In this document: one piece after another, positions 16,526-26,318 of the stretch | Numbering within the stretch: the first letter of the stretch is position 1 | Layout of the letters: each line of letters begins with the position of its first letter | NCBI RefSeq assembly: GCF_000718305.1 | Contig: NZ_JOFQ01000007.1 | Span: forward strand, 434,001 to 498,000 | From: Streptomyces niger | GTDB taxonomy: Bacteria > Actinomycetota > Actinomycetes > Streptomycetales > Streptomycetaceae | Direction of reading: 5' to 3' | DNA: 64,000 nucleotides | Notes under the pieces: model-generated | The model's database searches: none | What the model was told of the DNA's origin: nothing | Seen by the model: only the letters and a program-made list of their open reading frames with translations | Program-made: the position numbers and the translations under genes

Positions 16526-17112
16526 GCGGGGAACACGCGAGCAGCACGGTGGCGGTCCGGGTCCGGCGCCTGGAGGAGCGGCTGATCGAGGCCGGGGTGG
16601 TCGGGGACGATCAGCTGGACGCGATCCTGACCGGGGTGCTGAACGGCGCCTCGCCGGTCAACGGCGCACGAATCGTCGCGCGGGCCTGGACGGACGCCGG
16701 CTTCCGCGAACGGCTGCTGGCGGATGCCAACGCCGCGCTGCCGGAGGTCGGCCTCTCGATGGCCGGCGGCATCCAGGAGCAGCGGCTGAAGGTCGTGGAG
16801 AACACGGCGGAGCAGCACAACGTCCTCGTCTGCACGCTCTGTTCGTGCTACCCGATCGGGCTGCTGGGGCCCTCGCCGTCCTGGTACAAGAGCGAGGCGT
16901 ACCGGTCCCGCGTGGTGCGCGACCCGCGGTCGGTGCTGGCGGAATTCGGGCTGACGCTCGGCGACGGCGTCCGCATCACCGTGTGGGACTCCAGTGCGGA
17001 GAGCCGGTACATGGTGCTGCCGCGGCGGCCCGACGGCACGGATGACCTGGGCGAGGAAGCGCTCGCCCGGCTGGTCACCCGGGAGGGTCTCATCGGGACC
17101 GCCGCGGTCTGA
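16522..17112 (+). CDS. Cobalt-type nitrile hydratase alpha subunit / thiocyanate hydrolase gamma-like
   Basis: 196 residues. The metal-claw motif VCTLCSCYP (Cys104, Cys107, Cys109) has Thr after the first Cys, the signature of cobalt rather than iron enzymes. WYKSEAYRSRVVRDPRSVLAEFG and the VWDSSAESRYMVLP block are standard alpha-subunit regions. Two cysteines of the claw are normally oxidised to sulfinic/sulfenic acids. The three-gene set with a split beta subunit resembles thiocyanate hydrolase (scnB-scnA-scnC) and toyocamycin nitrile hydratase (ToyJKL), not the usual two-gene enzymes. No cobalt transporter or amidase is adjacent. Convergent to sdhB. Confidence 0.88.
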   Translation: MSGEHASSTVAVRVRRLEERLIEAGVVGDDQLDAILTGVLNGASPVNGARIVARAWTDAGFRERLLADANAALPEVGLSMAGGIQEQRLKVVENTAEQHNVLVCTLCSCYPIGLLGPSPSWYKSEAYRSRVVRDPRSVLAEFGLTLGDGVRITVWDSSAESRYMVLPRRPDGTDDLGEEALARLVTREGLIGTAAV

Positions 17113-17116
17113 GACG

Positions 17117-17148
17117 CCGCGGCTGCGGAGCGTCGGTTGCTGCCGCGG
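17117..17148. terminator. Possible hairpin between NHase alpha and sdhB
   Basis: CCGCGGC (17117-17123) and GCCGCGG (17142-17148) form a 7-base stem with an 18-base loop in the 92-base convergent gap. Weak compared with the other terminators of the window. Confidence 0.35.
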
Positions 17149-17204
17149 CGCCGGTCTGTCGGGTCCGGACTTCCGGAGGCCGTGGGAGCCCGAACCCGGG
17201 TCCG

Positions 17205-17945
17205 TCACCCCTTCCGGGCCGCCCGCACGAACTCGCGGTTCATCTTGGTGATGCTGAACAGCGGGATGCCCTTCGGACAGGCCGTCGCGCACTCGCCGGT
17301 GTTCGTGCAGCCGCCGAAGCCCTCGTCGTCCATCCGCCCGACCATGTCCAGGACCCGGGACTCGCGCTCCGGAGCGCCCTGCGGCAGGGAGTTGAGGTGG
17401 ACGACCTTGGCGGAGGTGAAGAGCATCGCCGAGCCGTTCGGGCAGGCCGCGACGCACGCGCCGCAGCCGATGCACTCGGCGTGCTCGAACGCGGTGTCGG
17501 CGGCCGGCTTCGGCACCGGCGTGGCGTGCGCCTCGGGCGCGCTGCCGGTCGGGGCCGTGATGTAGCCGCCGGCCCCGATGATCCGGTCGAACGCCGTACG
17601 GTCCACGACCAGGTCCTTGACGACGGGGAACGCCGAGGCGCGCCACGGCTCGATGTCGATCGTGTCGCCGTCGTCGAAGTGCCGCATGTGCAGCTGGCAG
17701 GTGGTGGTCCGCTCCGGCCCGTGCGCCTCGCCGTTGATGACCATGCCGCACGCGCCGCAGATGCCCTCGCGGCAGTCGTGGTCGAACGCGACCGGCTCGT
17801 CGCCGGAGAGGATCAGCTCCTCGTTCAACGTGTCGAGCATCTCCAGGAAGGACATCTCGGGAGAGATGTCCCGCACGTCGTACTCGGTCATGCGGCCCGC
17901 GTCGTCGGGGCCCGACTGGCGCCAGATGCGCAGGGTGAGGTTCAT
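17205..17945 (-). CDS. sdhB: Succinate dehydrogenase / fumarate reductase iron-sulfur subunit
   Basis: 246 residues, electron-transfer subunit of complex II type enzymes. Three cluster motifs are intact: [10 protein letters not shown] for [2Fe-2S], [12 protein letters not shown] for [4Fe-4S] and [15 protein letters not shown] for [3Fe-4S]. The ATG at 17945 has AAGGAGATTCCG before it; that ribosome site lies inside the end of iscB, and the ATG overlaps the iscB stop as ATGA. All early codons end in G or C, unlike the gene just upstream. Last gene of sdhC-sdhA-iscB-sdhB. Confidence 0.95.
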   Translation of the reverse strand: MNLTLRIWRQSGPDDAGRMTEYDVRDISPEMSFLEMLDTLNEELILSGDEPVAFDHDCREGICGACGMVINGEAHGPERTTTCQLHMRHFDDGDTIDIEPWRASAFPVVKDLVVDRTAFDRIIGAGGYITAPTGSAPEAHATPVPKPAADTAFEHAECIGCGACVAACPNGSAMLFTSAKVVHLNSLPQGAPERESRVLDMVGRMDDEGFGGCTNTGECATACPKGIPLFSITKMNREFVRAARKG

Positions 17946-19540
17946 CGGAATCTCCTTGCATACGATCCCTCGGCTTCCGACGGCGGAGGAATTGCAGCTT
18001 CGAGGCGGGTGGTGTAGCCGTAACCGTCTGCGCGTTGGAGCAGGCGGAAATGTGTATGACGAATGCCTTGGACGAGTCCGTGGCGAGTGCGGACGTTGAA
18101 ATTCCCGCTGCTGCGTACCGCGACCCGGCCGGTGTGGGTTCCAGCCTTCTTGCCACGGGGCACCACGGCCCTGGCCAGGTCCCCGGTGGCGTAGCCGTGG
18201 ACTCTCTTGTTCCGAGGAAGGCGCAGGCGGGGGAAGCCGTGCTTGTCGCTGCGGGTCCGGGCGTACGTTCCGCGTCCCGTTGCCGTCACGGCCAGGACAG
18301 CGGCCGAGTACTGAACAACTCCGTCCAAGGCGCCCACGCACAGCGCGTCGAGCGTATGGGTCTTGGGGAGGCCTGCGTGCGTTCGATTCCATTTGGTACG
18401 CACGCCGGAAGCACTGCATACCGCGGGAAAGCGTGCGGTGAAGGACCGCCACAGTGCCCAGTTGGTGGTGTTGGCCGCGGCGGTGTCCCGTAGCGATGCC
18501 TCGGCTTGGACGAGAACTTTCGCCAACGCTTCGGGGCGGGCTGCCAGGAATTCCTCCACGGGACGCTTCCCCTTGGCCTGATTACATGGAATGCAGGCCA
18601 GAACGAGGTTGGCCACTCGGTCGGATCCGCCCCGCGATCGAGGGTGGAGATGCTCGATGTTGAGCGGTACAGCGCGAGTGCCGCAGTAGGCGCAGGCGCG
18701 GTCCCACTTCACTCGGAGGTACTCACGGATTTCGAGGCTTTGAAGCATGCCCCTCTGATGGTCCACCGGGCCCTCGGCGCTGAGGACGTGGGTATCGAAG
18801 GCGACTTTCTCCATGTACACCACGGTGACCGGGGCCCAGCGAGCCAGTCGGCTTCCCCAGGACACCACGGTGTCCACGCGATGCCGCAGCGACGGCGCCA
18901 GCCATCCCTTCGGCCGGGAGCGGTTGAGGAAGCGGGGCGCGCGGTAACGCGTGTTCCGGCTGCGTCGCGAACGTCGGCAGGCAGCGCGCTGAGCGAGTTT
19001 GTCCCGGATCTGTCCGCCTCGATGGGTCAGTTCGATCGCGTAAAGGCCGCGACGGACGTCGCCTTCCTTCGTATGGACGGTGCTGAAGACGGAAATACCG
19101 GTCTGCCGGGAGCCGGGATCGACACCCAACTGGACGCCCTCGACCGTTGATAGGTCGACGTGCCGGTCCTTGACGCGGATGACGAACGGAGTGTGCCGAT
19201 GCACCACGGCTCGACCTTCTCCGAGAAGGCGACGAGCCCGTGCCGGAGTGGTGGGCTGTAGCGGTTTGCCGTGCCTGTCGAGGACGAACACGGCGGGATG
19301 GGCCTTACGGCCCTGCTCCCGGACCGGTCGGTCCGGGGTGACGCGCCCTGCGGCAGGTGCACTGCAGGACGTCTCCCCTCGCACATGTTCCACGCCGGAT
19401 GCCGCACGATGTTGCATTGTGCGGCGTTCGCGCCCCGTTTCGTTCCTGTTCCCGGGAGTGTCTGCTGACGCGAATTCGAGAGCGAGCTGCTGAGGAAGCA
19501 CAGCCCGGTCGGTCTGCTGTCCTGCGTGGAACGTAGCCAT
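17942..19540 (-). CDS. iscB: RNA-guided endonuclease IscB
   Basis: 532 residues. In order: an 82-residue N-terminal extension, the PLMP domain ([20 protein letters not shown] from residue 84), RuvC-I with Asp141 ([11 protein letters not shown]), an Arg-rich bridge helix (about 186-210), RuvC-II with Glu244 ([10 protein letters not shown]), an HNH domain with zinc cysteines 283, 286, 316, 319 and catalytic His297 ([12 protein letters not shown]), RuvC-III with His395/Asp398 ([10 protein letters not shown]), and a C-terminal target-motif-interaction region (about 450-510). All catalytic residues are present, so it should be active. IscB is the Cas9 ancestor and uses an omega-RNA. ATG 19540 has a near-perfect AAAAGGAGGTGA; GTG 19291 at the PLMP domain is the alternative. 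It lies between sdhA and sdhB, overlaps sdhB by ATGA and uses many A/T-ending codons. No TnpA transposase is nearby. Confidence 0.9.
   Translation of the reverse strand: MATFHAGQQTDRAVLPQQLALEFASADTPGNRNETGRERRTMQHRAASGVEHVRGETSCSAPAAGRVTPDRPVREQGRKAHPAVFVLDRHGKPLQPTTPARARRLLGEGRAVVHRHTPFVIRVKDRHVDLSTVEGVQLGVDPGSRQTGISVFSTVHTKEGDVRRGLYAIELTHRGGQIRDKLAQRAACRRSRRSRNTRYRAPRFLNRSRPKGWLAPSLRHRVDTVVSWGSRLARWAPVTVVYMEKVAFDTHVLSAEGPVDHQRGMLQSLEIREYLRVKWDRACAYCGTRAVPLNIEHLHPRSRGGSDRVANLVLACIPCNQAKGKRPVEEFLAARPEALAKVLVQAEASLRDTAAANTTNWALWRSFTARFPAVCSASGVRTKWNRTHAGLPKTHTLDALCVGALDGVVQYSAAVLAVTATGRGTYARTRSDKHGFPRLRLPRNKRVHGYATGDLARAVVPRGKKAGTHTGRVAVRSSGNFNVRTRHGLVQGIRHTHFRLLQRADGYGYTTRLEAAIPPPSEAEGSYARRFR
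19291..19540 (-). ncRNA. Putative omega-RNA scaffold of IscB
   Basis: On the minus strand this segment, directly before the PLMP coding part, is full of stems: GGGCC-GTAA-GGCCC (19300-19313, GNRA-type loop), an 8-base stem CCCGGACC/GGTCCGGG (19318-19337), a two-part stem over 19338-19371, a 7-base stem GCCGCAC/GTGCGGC (19401-19425), and a long-range 9-base helix pairing 19387-19395 with 19524-19532. IscB omega-RNAs are known to lie just upstream of the nuclease. Both ends and the guide are not resolved; the transcript could extend to about 19620. If correct, codons 1-82 of the long iscB frame overlap this RNA. Confidence 0.5.
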
Positions 19541-19544
19541 CGAG

Positions 19545-19556
19545 GTCACCTCCTTT
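19545..19556 (-). promoter_or_regulatory. Near-perfect Shine-Dalgarno before the iscB ATG
   Basis: AAAAGGAGGTGA on the minus strand, complementary to the 16S rRNA 3' end, 4-5 bases from ATG 19540. It favours 19540 over the upstream ATG at 19615 (no ribosome site) and over the GTG at 19291. Confidence 0.7.
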
Positions 19557-19630
19557 TCGGTGATGGCTGGTGCTGGTAACGGCGAATTCTCCGCGAGTGC
19601 CGAGAACTTGCGCATTGAGCGAGGAACCCG

Positions 19631-21577
<1,947 letters not shown>

Positions 21578-21579
21578 CT

Positions 21580-22338
21580 TCAGCTCACTACTCCGGTCAT
21601 CACGGATACGGGGACGGCGAGGAAGCCGACGGTGAGGACCAGCGCCAGGAGGTTGGCGACGGCCTTCAGTGTCCGGTCGCGAGTCGGGCGGTTGGCGCCC
21701 AGGGTCTGCGCCGCGCTCCAGAAGCCGTGCCGGATGTGCAGGCCGAGCGCGAGCATCGCGACGATGTAGATGACGTTGCCGTACCAGGTGGAGAAGGTGG
21801 CGACGACATTGGCGTACGGGTGTCCGGCAGCGGCGTGCGGGTTCACCGTCAGGGTCGTCAGGTCCAGGATGTGCCAGACGATGAACAGGCCCAGGATGAC
21901 CCCGCCCCAGCGCATGGTGCGGGTGGCGTAGGAGGCGCGCTTCTTGAACAGGACCTGCGGCGCGAAGCGCCTCCGTGAGGGGCGGCGGCCGGGCGACGGG
22001 TGGGCGTATTTCGTCGGGCGCGCGGCGATGTCGCGGCGGCTGAGCTGGTACGCGGCGACCGCGTGCACGATGACCGCGGCGAGCAGCACGATCCGGGCGA
22101 TCCACAGGAACCACTCGTGGTGCAGGAAGGGTTCGCCGATGGTGCGCAGCCAGTGGGCGTATCCGTCGAACTCGACGGCCCCGAAGAAGATCTTGAGGTT
22201 CCCCAGCATGTGGGCGACCAGATACAGCAGCATCACGATGCCGCTGACGGCCATCGCCGTCTTCTTGCCGACGGTCGAGTGCCACAGGATGCCCGCATAG
22301 GAGGACGGCCGTCGGTCCGTCCGGGTGTCCACTGCCAT
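21580..22338 (-). CDS. sdhC: Succinate dehydrogenase cytochrome b subunit
   Basis: 252 residues from ATG 22338 (an ATG at 22368 would add 10). Five hydrophobic segments (near [79 protein letters not shown] and [17 protein letters not shown]) with His in the first, second, third and fourth helices as expected for di-haem b558 anchors. First gene of the sdh operon, divergent from a LysR gene. Confidence 0.9.
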   Translation of the reverse strand: MAVDTRTDRRPSSYAGILWHSTVGKKTAMAVSGIVMLLYLVAHMLGNLKIFFGAVEFDGYAHWLRTIGEPFLHHEWFLWIARIVLLAAVIVHAVAAYQLSRRDIAARPTKYAHPSPGRRPSRRRFAPQVLFKKRASYATRTMRWGGVILGLFIVWHILDLTTLTVNPHAAAGHPYANVVATFSTWYGNVIYIVAMLALGLHIRHGFWSAAQTLGANRPTRDRTLKAVANLLALVLTVGFLAVPVSVMTGVVS

Positions 22339-22397
22339 GGGCACGACGGTAAGGACGCCGTCAGCCATCAGTCCAAGACATGGTGGAGCTCATCTCC

Positions 22398-22412
22398 ATA
22401 GGCAATGGCTAT
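22398..22412. promoter_or_regulatory. LysR-type operator between sdhC and lysR
   Basis: ATAGGCAATGGCTAT is a near-perfect dyad with the T-N11-A core of LysR family boxes. It lies 21 bases upstream of the LysR start and about 60 bases before sdhC, the usual site for divergent autoregulation and activation. Confidence 0.65.
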
Positions 22413-22432
22413 CGACGCACTATCGTGGCCGC

Positions 22433-23332
22433 ATGCAGCTCCAGCAGCTCCGGTATTTCGTGGCCGTCGCCGACGCTCGGCACTTCACCCGCGCCGCCGA
22501 GCGGGAACACGTCGCCCAGCCCTCCCTCTCCCAGCAGATCCGCGCGCTGGAGCGGGAGCTGGGTGCCGAGCTGTTCCACCGGGCGCGCGGCCACATCACG
22601 CTCACCGACGCCGGCGAGACGCTGCTGCCGTTCGCCCGCCGCATCCTCGCCGACGCCGACACCGCGCGACGCGAGGTGCAGGAGGTGGCCGGGCTGCGCC
22701 GCGGCCGGCTGCGCCTCGGCGCCCCGCCCAGCCTCTGCGCCTCCGTCGTCCCCGACGTGCTGCGCGCCTTCCACGACCGCTACCCGGGCGTCGACCTCCA
22801 GGTCCACGAGTCCGGCTCGCAGGACCTGGTACGCGTACTGGCCGCCGGCGAACTGGACCTCGCCCTGGTCATCACCCCGCTCCCGGTGCAGGCCCCCGCG
22901 CTGACCACCGCCGAGCTGCTGCGCGAGGAGCTGGTCGTGATCTCCGCGCCGGACGCCCCGCCCCCGGTGCGCCGCACGCACATCCGCGTGGACGACCTGC
23001 GCGACCGCCCGTTGGTGATGTTCCGGCGCGGCTACGACCTGCGCGAATTCACCGTTGCCGCGTGCCGGACGGCCGGTTTCGAGCCGGTGTTCACGGTGGA
23101 GGGCGGCGAGATGGACGCCGTCCTCGGCTTCGTGCGGGCCGGGTTGGGCATCGCCGTCGTCCCCAGCATGGTCGCCGAGCGCGCCGGGCTGCGCGCCACC
23201 CCGTTCGCCGCGCCCGGCCTGCACCGCAACATCTCCGTCGCGCACCGCGCCGACGTCTCACCGCCCCGCGCGGCCCGCGAACTCCAGCGGATCCTCGTCC
23301 GCCATCTGGCGCCCGAGGCCGCGGACGACTGA
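22433..23332 (+). CDS. LysR family transcriptional regulator
   Basis: 299 residues. N-terminal winged helix-turn-helix (LQQLRYFVAVADARHFTRAA, VAQPSLSQQIRALERELGAELF) and a C-terminal effector-binding domain (RLGAPPSLCASVVPDVLRAF onward). It is divergent from sdhCA-iscB-sdhB with a T-N11-A site in between, so it probably controls that operon. TATCGT lies 6 bases before the ATG, a leaderless start. The effector is unknown; a C4 dicarboxylate would be reasonable but is only inferred from the neighbour. Confidence 0.93.
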   Translation: MQLQQLRYFVAVADARHFTRAAEREHVAQPSLSQQIRALERELGAELFHRARGHITLTDAGETLLPFARRILADADTARREVQEVAGLRRGRLRLGAPPSLCASVVPDVLRAFHDRYPGVDLQVHESGSQDLVRVLAAGELDLALVITPLPVQAPALTTAELLREELVVISAPDAPPPVRRTHIRVDDLRDRPLVMFRRGYDLREFTVAACRTAGFEPVFTVEGGEMDAVLGFVRAGLGIAVVPSMVAERAGLRATPFAAPGLHRNISVAHRADVSPPRAARELQRILVRHLAPEAADD

Positions 23333-23598
23333 CCTCGCCCCCGCCGACACGGCCGTGAAGGGGCGCTTTCCGGCCAGCGCGTCGCGATATTGCCGTACGG
23401 CGGCAGGGGCGGCCCTGCCTGGTGGCGGACGGCCACGCGATGCGTACGGACCCTTCGCGCGTTCCGCGACCGGCGGTTTTCACGCGCGATTCCGGAATGC
23501 CATTGCCCGTCCCGCTGCCGCCGGTGTACCAATGCTTCACTTGCCGTCCGGTATCACGCTAGGCGGCATACGGGGGAATGGACGGGGGAAACATCACC

Positions 23599-24165
23599 AT
23601 GCTGCTCGAAGAGGTCTACACGGGCGCACCCACCGTAAAATCAGGAAGCCATCCGACCACCGTGAACGAATTCACGGACCAGTCGCCCGCGCTACGCCCG
23701 GAAGTCCTTGCCGAAGCCGTCGGCCGCATGCTCGCGCTGGGGAAATTCGACGCCGACAAGATTCTTGTCGAGGAGGACAAGGGCGCCGTTCTCGGCGGGG
23801 CGCTCTCGCTCGCCGCCGGACTGCCGCTCGCGGTCGCCCGCTGGTACGCCTACGACCTCGGCGGCCGGTCCGTCCCGGTGCCCGTCGACGGCGCGCGCTG
23901 CCGGGGCACGTTGTACGTCAACGGCATCGAGCCGGGCGACCGGCTGACCCTCGTCGACGACACGATCAGCACCGGCACCACCCTGATCAGCCTGATCGAG
24001 GCGGTCCGGGCGGCCGGCGCCGAGGTGGAGGAGGTCGTGGTGGCGGTGGAGCAGTCGGCCGACGGCGGGCGGCGGAAGGTCGCCGAACGCTTCGGCATCG
24101 CGGTCAGGTCCGTCATCCGGATCACCGTCGACGAGCGGACCGGACGCGCCGTCGTCCTGCCCTGA
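23599..24165 (+). CDS. Phosphoribosyltransferase family protein
   Basis: 188 residues from ATG 23599 (ATG 23578 is in frame, but its purine run is too close; the GGGGGAAA run fits 23599). RLTLVDDTISTGTTLISLIE is the PRPP-binding motif of type I phosphoribosyltransferases, and the preceding hood-like part (LGGALSLAAGLPLAVARWYAY) resembles orotate or adenine-type enzymes. The base acceptor is not clear. The 5' part uses more A/T than its neighbours, and the 266-base gap upstream is also less GC-rich. The gene is followed by repeats and a YggS-like gene. Confidence 0.8.
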   Translation: MLLEEVYTGAPTVKSGSHPTTVNEFTDQSPALRPEVLAEAVGRMLALGKFDADKILVEEDKGAVLGGALSLAAGLPLAVARWYAYDLGGRSVPVPVDGARCRGTLYVNGIEPGDRLTLVDDTISTGTTLISLIEAVRAAGAEVEEVVVAVEQSADGGRRKVAERFGIAVRSVIRITVDERTGRAVVLP

Positions 24166-24247
24166 CGCCCGCTCGTCCGACGCGGGTCCGGCAATTCCTT
24201 TTCCCGGCTTCCGTCGACACCGTACGTACCACGGAGAAATGTCGAAA

Positions 24248-24284
24248 CGGGAGTCGCGCGGACATTCAGCACGTGCGACTCCCG
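24248..24284. repeat. Inverted repeat after the phosphoribosyltransferase gene
   Basis: CGGGAGTCGC (24248-24257) and GCGACTCCCG (24275-24284), perfect 10-base arms with a 17-base loop. Could be a transcription terminator or an RNA stem. Confidence 0.55.
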
Positions 24285-24306
24285 CGATTCCGCCGGAAAT
24301 CATCAC

Positions 24307-24366
24307 GACCGGATCGATCACCGTGACCGGGCCGTTCACCGTGACCGGATCGATCGCCATGACCGG
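24307..24366. repeat. 18-base tandem repeat, three copies plus 6 bases
   Basis: Units at 24307-24324, 24325-24342 and 24343-24360 share GACCGG.tCG.TC.CC.T, followed by GACCGG at 24361-24366. The 18-base period keeps any reading frame and encodes repeated TVTG-type residues in the frame of ATG 24239. Confidence 0.75.
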
Positions 24367-24461
24367 ACTTTCCCGTTCCCGCCCGGCGCGGTGTTCTCCC
24401 GGGACGGCCGGTTCGCGCAGTACGCCACCGACGACGTGCCGTACGAGACCGAAGGGGCGGA

Positions 24462-25379
24462 ATGACCGCCATGAACGAGGAACAGACCACCGAATTCAGC
24501 ACAGCATCCGAGCCCGGTGCCGTACCCGAGCGCACCGTCGCACCCGATGGCCGTCCCGCGCCCCAGGACGCGGCGTCGGACAGCCATCGTCCGGAGCCGC
24601 CACCGGATCCGGAGCCGAGGCCGGAGCCGGCTCCGTTCCCCGATGCCGCGGCGCGGCTGGCCGCCCTCAGGAGCCGGCTGGACGAGGCGTGCCGGCGCGC
24701 CGGGCGCCCCCTCGGCTCCGTGACGCTCGTCGCGGTCAGCAAGTACCGCTCGCGGGACGCCGTCACCGCCGCGCTGGACGCGGGCCAGCGCGATTTCGCG
24801 GAGAGCCGGGTGCTGGAGGCCCGCGTCAAGTGGCCGCAGCTGCGCGCCCGTCACCCGGGCGTCCGGCTGCATCTCGTGGGCCCGCTGCGGACCGACAGGA
24901 CGACGGCGGCCGTCCTCGGCTTCGACGCCCTGCACAGCATCGACCGCACACCCCTGGCCGCGGCGCTCGCCGCCGCGATGGCCCGCACCGGCCGCAGGCC
25001 CGACTGCTATGTCCATGTCGACACCGGCGACACGGCGCAGCGGGCCGGCGTGCCGCTGGACGGTGCCGACGCCTTCCTCAAGGAGTGCCGGGAGGTGTAC
25101 GGGCTGCCCGTCGTCGGCCTGATGTGCCTGCCGCCGGTCGGCCAGGACCCGCGCCCGCACTTCCGGGTGCTCCGCTCGCTCGCCGCCGCGCACGGCCTGG
25201 CCGGGCTGAGCATGGGCATGAGCGACGACTTCGAGGCGGCGGTGGCGGAGGGCGCGACCGTCATCCGGGTGGGCCGGGCGCTCTTCGGGCCCCGGCCGCG
25301 GCGCCCCAGGGACCGGGCCGACGCCGGGCCGGACGGGACGGGTGGGACGGACGGGCCGGACACCCGGCCGCCGGCCTGA
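24462..25379 (+). CDS. YggS/PLPBP-like pyridoxal-phosphate protein (alanine racemase fold)
   Basis: 305 residues. Residues about 60-270 follow the YggS barrel: RLAALRSRLDEACRRAGRP, the PLP lysine in VTLVAVSKYRSRDAV, LHLVGPLRTDRT, VHVDTGDTAQRAG, LMCLPPVG and LSMGMSDDFEAAVAEGATVIRVGRALFG. Normal YggS motifs FGENYVQE and IGxLQxNK are altered here (DFAESRVLEA, VGPLRTDRT), so this is a divergent member. The first 60 residues and last 35 are Pro/Glu/Gly-rich and probably disordered. PLPBP proteins manage PLP and amino-acid pools; a specialised role beside a phosphoribosyltransferase is possible. Confidence 0.8.
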   Translation: MTAMNEEQTTEFSTASEPGAVPERTVAPDGRPAPQDAASDSHRPEPPPDPEPRPEPAPFPDAAARLAALRSRLDEACRRAGRPLGSVTLVAVSKYRSRDAVTAALDAGQRDFAESRVLEARVKWPQLRARHPGVRLHLVGPLRTDRTTAAVLGFDALHSIDRTPLAAALAAAMARTGRRPDCYVHVDTGDTAQRAGVPLDGADAFLKECREVYGLPVVGLMCLPPVGQDPRPHFRVLRSLAAAHGLAGLSMGMSDDFEAAVAEGATVIRVGRALFGPRPRRPRDRADAGPDGTGGTDGPDTRPPA

Positions 25380-25465
25380 TCCCGGCCCGAGCGCCCCGGC
25401 CCGAGCACCTTCGTCCCGAGCACCTCAGCCCCGAGCGCCCTCTCCGGGGCGCTCGCCGTCCGGGG

Positions 25466-26098
25466 CTACAGCCCCAGCTGGGCCTCCTGTGCGCGGGCCA
25501 CCGCCTCCTTGTCGCCGTCCAGCTCGACCTTCGTGGCGTCCTGCCGCCCGAACAGGAACAGCGTCAGCTCGCCCGGCTCGCCGGTGACGGTCACCACCGG
25601 CGTGCCGCGGTGCGCCACCGCGGTCCGGCCGTCCGGGCGGCGCAGCACCAGGCCCACCGGGGACTTGCGCCCCAGCACCCGGGCCATCCGCTCGATCCGG
25701 GACCACAGGGCGTCGGCGAAGCCGGAGCTCAGCTCGCGCGGCGTCCAGTCCGGCTGGGCCCGCCGCACGTCCTCGGCGTGCACGAAGAACTCCACGGTGT
25801 TCGACGCCTCGTCGATCTGCTTGAGGGCGAACGGCGAGACGCGCGGCGGCCCCGTCCGGATCAGCCGGATCAGCTCTTCGTACGGCTTGGCGGCGTACTC
25901 GATCCGCACCCGCTCCATCCGGGACGCCAGCGGCTTGAGCACCAGGCCGCCGGCCGCGTCCGCGCGCCGCTCGCGCACCACCACGTGGGCCGCCAGGTCG
26001 CGCGCGGTCCAGCCCTCGCACAGCGTCGGTGCCTCGGGCCCCACGCTCTCCAACAGATCGGCGAGCAGAAGTCGTTCACGCTTGGCATGGGTCGACAT
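25466..26098 (-). CDS. TIGR03085-family protein (DinB-like, maleylpyruvate isomerase N-terminal fold)
   Basis: 210 residues with the actinobacterial mycothiol-dependent/DinB-type start: [21 protein letters not shown] followed by [13 protein letters not shown], then [21 protein letters not shown]. The conserved His and His-x-x-x-Asp positions form the divalent metal site of this family. Exact reaction unknown; mycothiol S-transferase-like activity is plausible. TAGGGT lies 6 bases before the ATG, a leaderless start. It separates the accessory block from hisI. Confidence 0.82.
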   Translation of the reverse strand: MSTHAKRERLLLADLLESVGPEAPTLCEGWTARDLAAHVVVRERRADAAGGLVLKPLASRMERVRIEYAAKPYEELIRLIRTGPPRVSPFALKQIDEASNTVEFFVHAEDVRRAQPDWTPRELSSGFADALWSRIERMARVLGRKSPVGLVLRRPDGRTAVAHRGTPVVTVTGEPGELTLFLFGRQDATKVELDGDKEAVARAQEAQLGL

Positions 26099-26104
26099 GG
26101 CCTC

Positions 26105-26110
26105 ACCCTA
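26105..26110 (-). promoter_or_regulatory. -10 element (TAGGGT) for the TIGR03085 gene
   Basis: TAGGGT on the minus strand, 6 bases upstream of ATG 26098. Confidence 0.5.
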
Positions 26111-26165
26111 CGGCCCGGCCCGCCGCCCGTGCCACGGCGCCGCGCGGTCCCTTCCGCACCCTTCG

Positions 26166-26285
26166 TCACCCCTGGACGAGGATCACCGCCATCACCACCA
26201 CGGCCGCCGCGAAGACCGCGCACAGCACGATCGTCGCCACCTTGGCCGCACGGTCGTCGTCCGGGGGCGGATACCGGTCGTTCAT
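26166..26285 (-). CDS. Small single-helix membrane protein
   Basis: 39 residues: an acidic-Pro cytosolic head ([15 protein letters not shown]) and one hydrophobic helix ([20 protein letters not shown]). Divergent from hisI, with only 33 bases between the starts. Small membrane proteins at this position are common in Streptomyces by recollection; function unknown. Confidence 0.6.
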   Translation of the reverse strand: MNDRYPPPDDDRAAKVATIVLCAVFAAAVVVMAVILVQG

Positions 26286-26318
26286 GCCCGCATGATGCCG
26301 CACGGCACAATGGAAGGC

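Larger units (their letters stand above)
24239..24465 (+). pseudogene. Possible small coding sequence with a single-base frameshift, coupled to the YggS-like gene
   Basis: From ATG 24239 (GGAG just upstream) one frame looks coding up to about 24366 (ITVTGPFTVTGSIAMTG); from there the G/C-third-position pattern switches to the frame one base back, reading FPFPPGAVFSRDGRFAQYA, then TDDVPYETEGAE, and stopping at 24463-24465 in an ATGA overlap with the next gene. A one-base deletion near 24367-24372 would explain the switch. It may be a decayed gene, a sequencing error or chance. No family is recognised. Confidence 0.35.

Noticed and set aside
17942..19540. Calling this gene a plain HNH restriction endonuclease
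   Set aside because: The PLMP and three RuvC motifs around the HNH are specific to IscB; a plain HNH enzyme lacks them.
17942..19615. iscB start at the ATG 19615
   Set aside because: No ribosome binding site there; ATG 19540 has a near-perfect one. The extra 25 residues have no family support.
24367..24373. Programmed -1 ribosomal frameshift
   Set aside because: The bases TTTCCCG have an XXXYYYZ look but are in the wrong phase for the upstream frame, and no downstream pseudoknot is evident.
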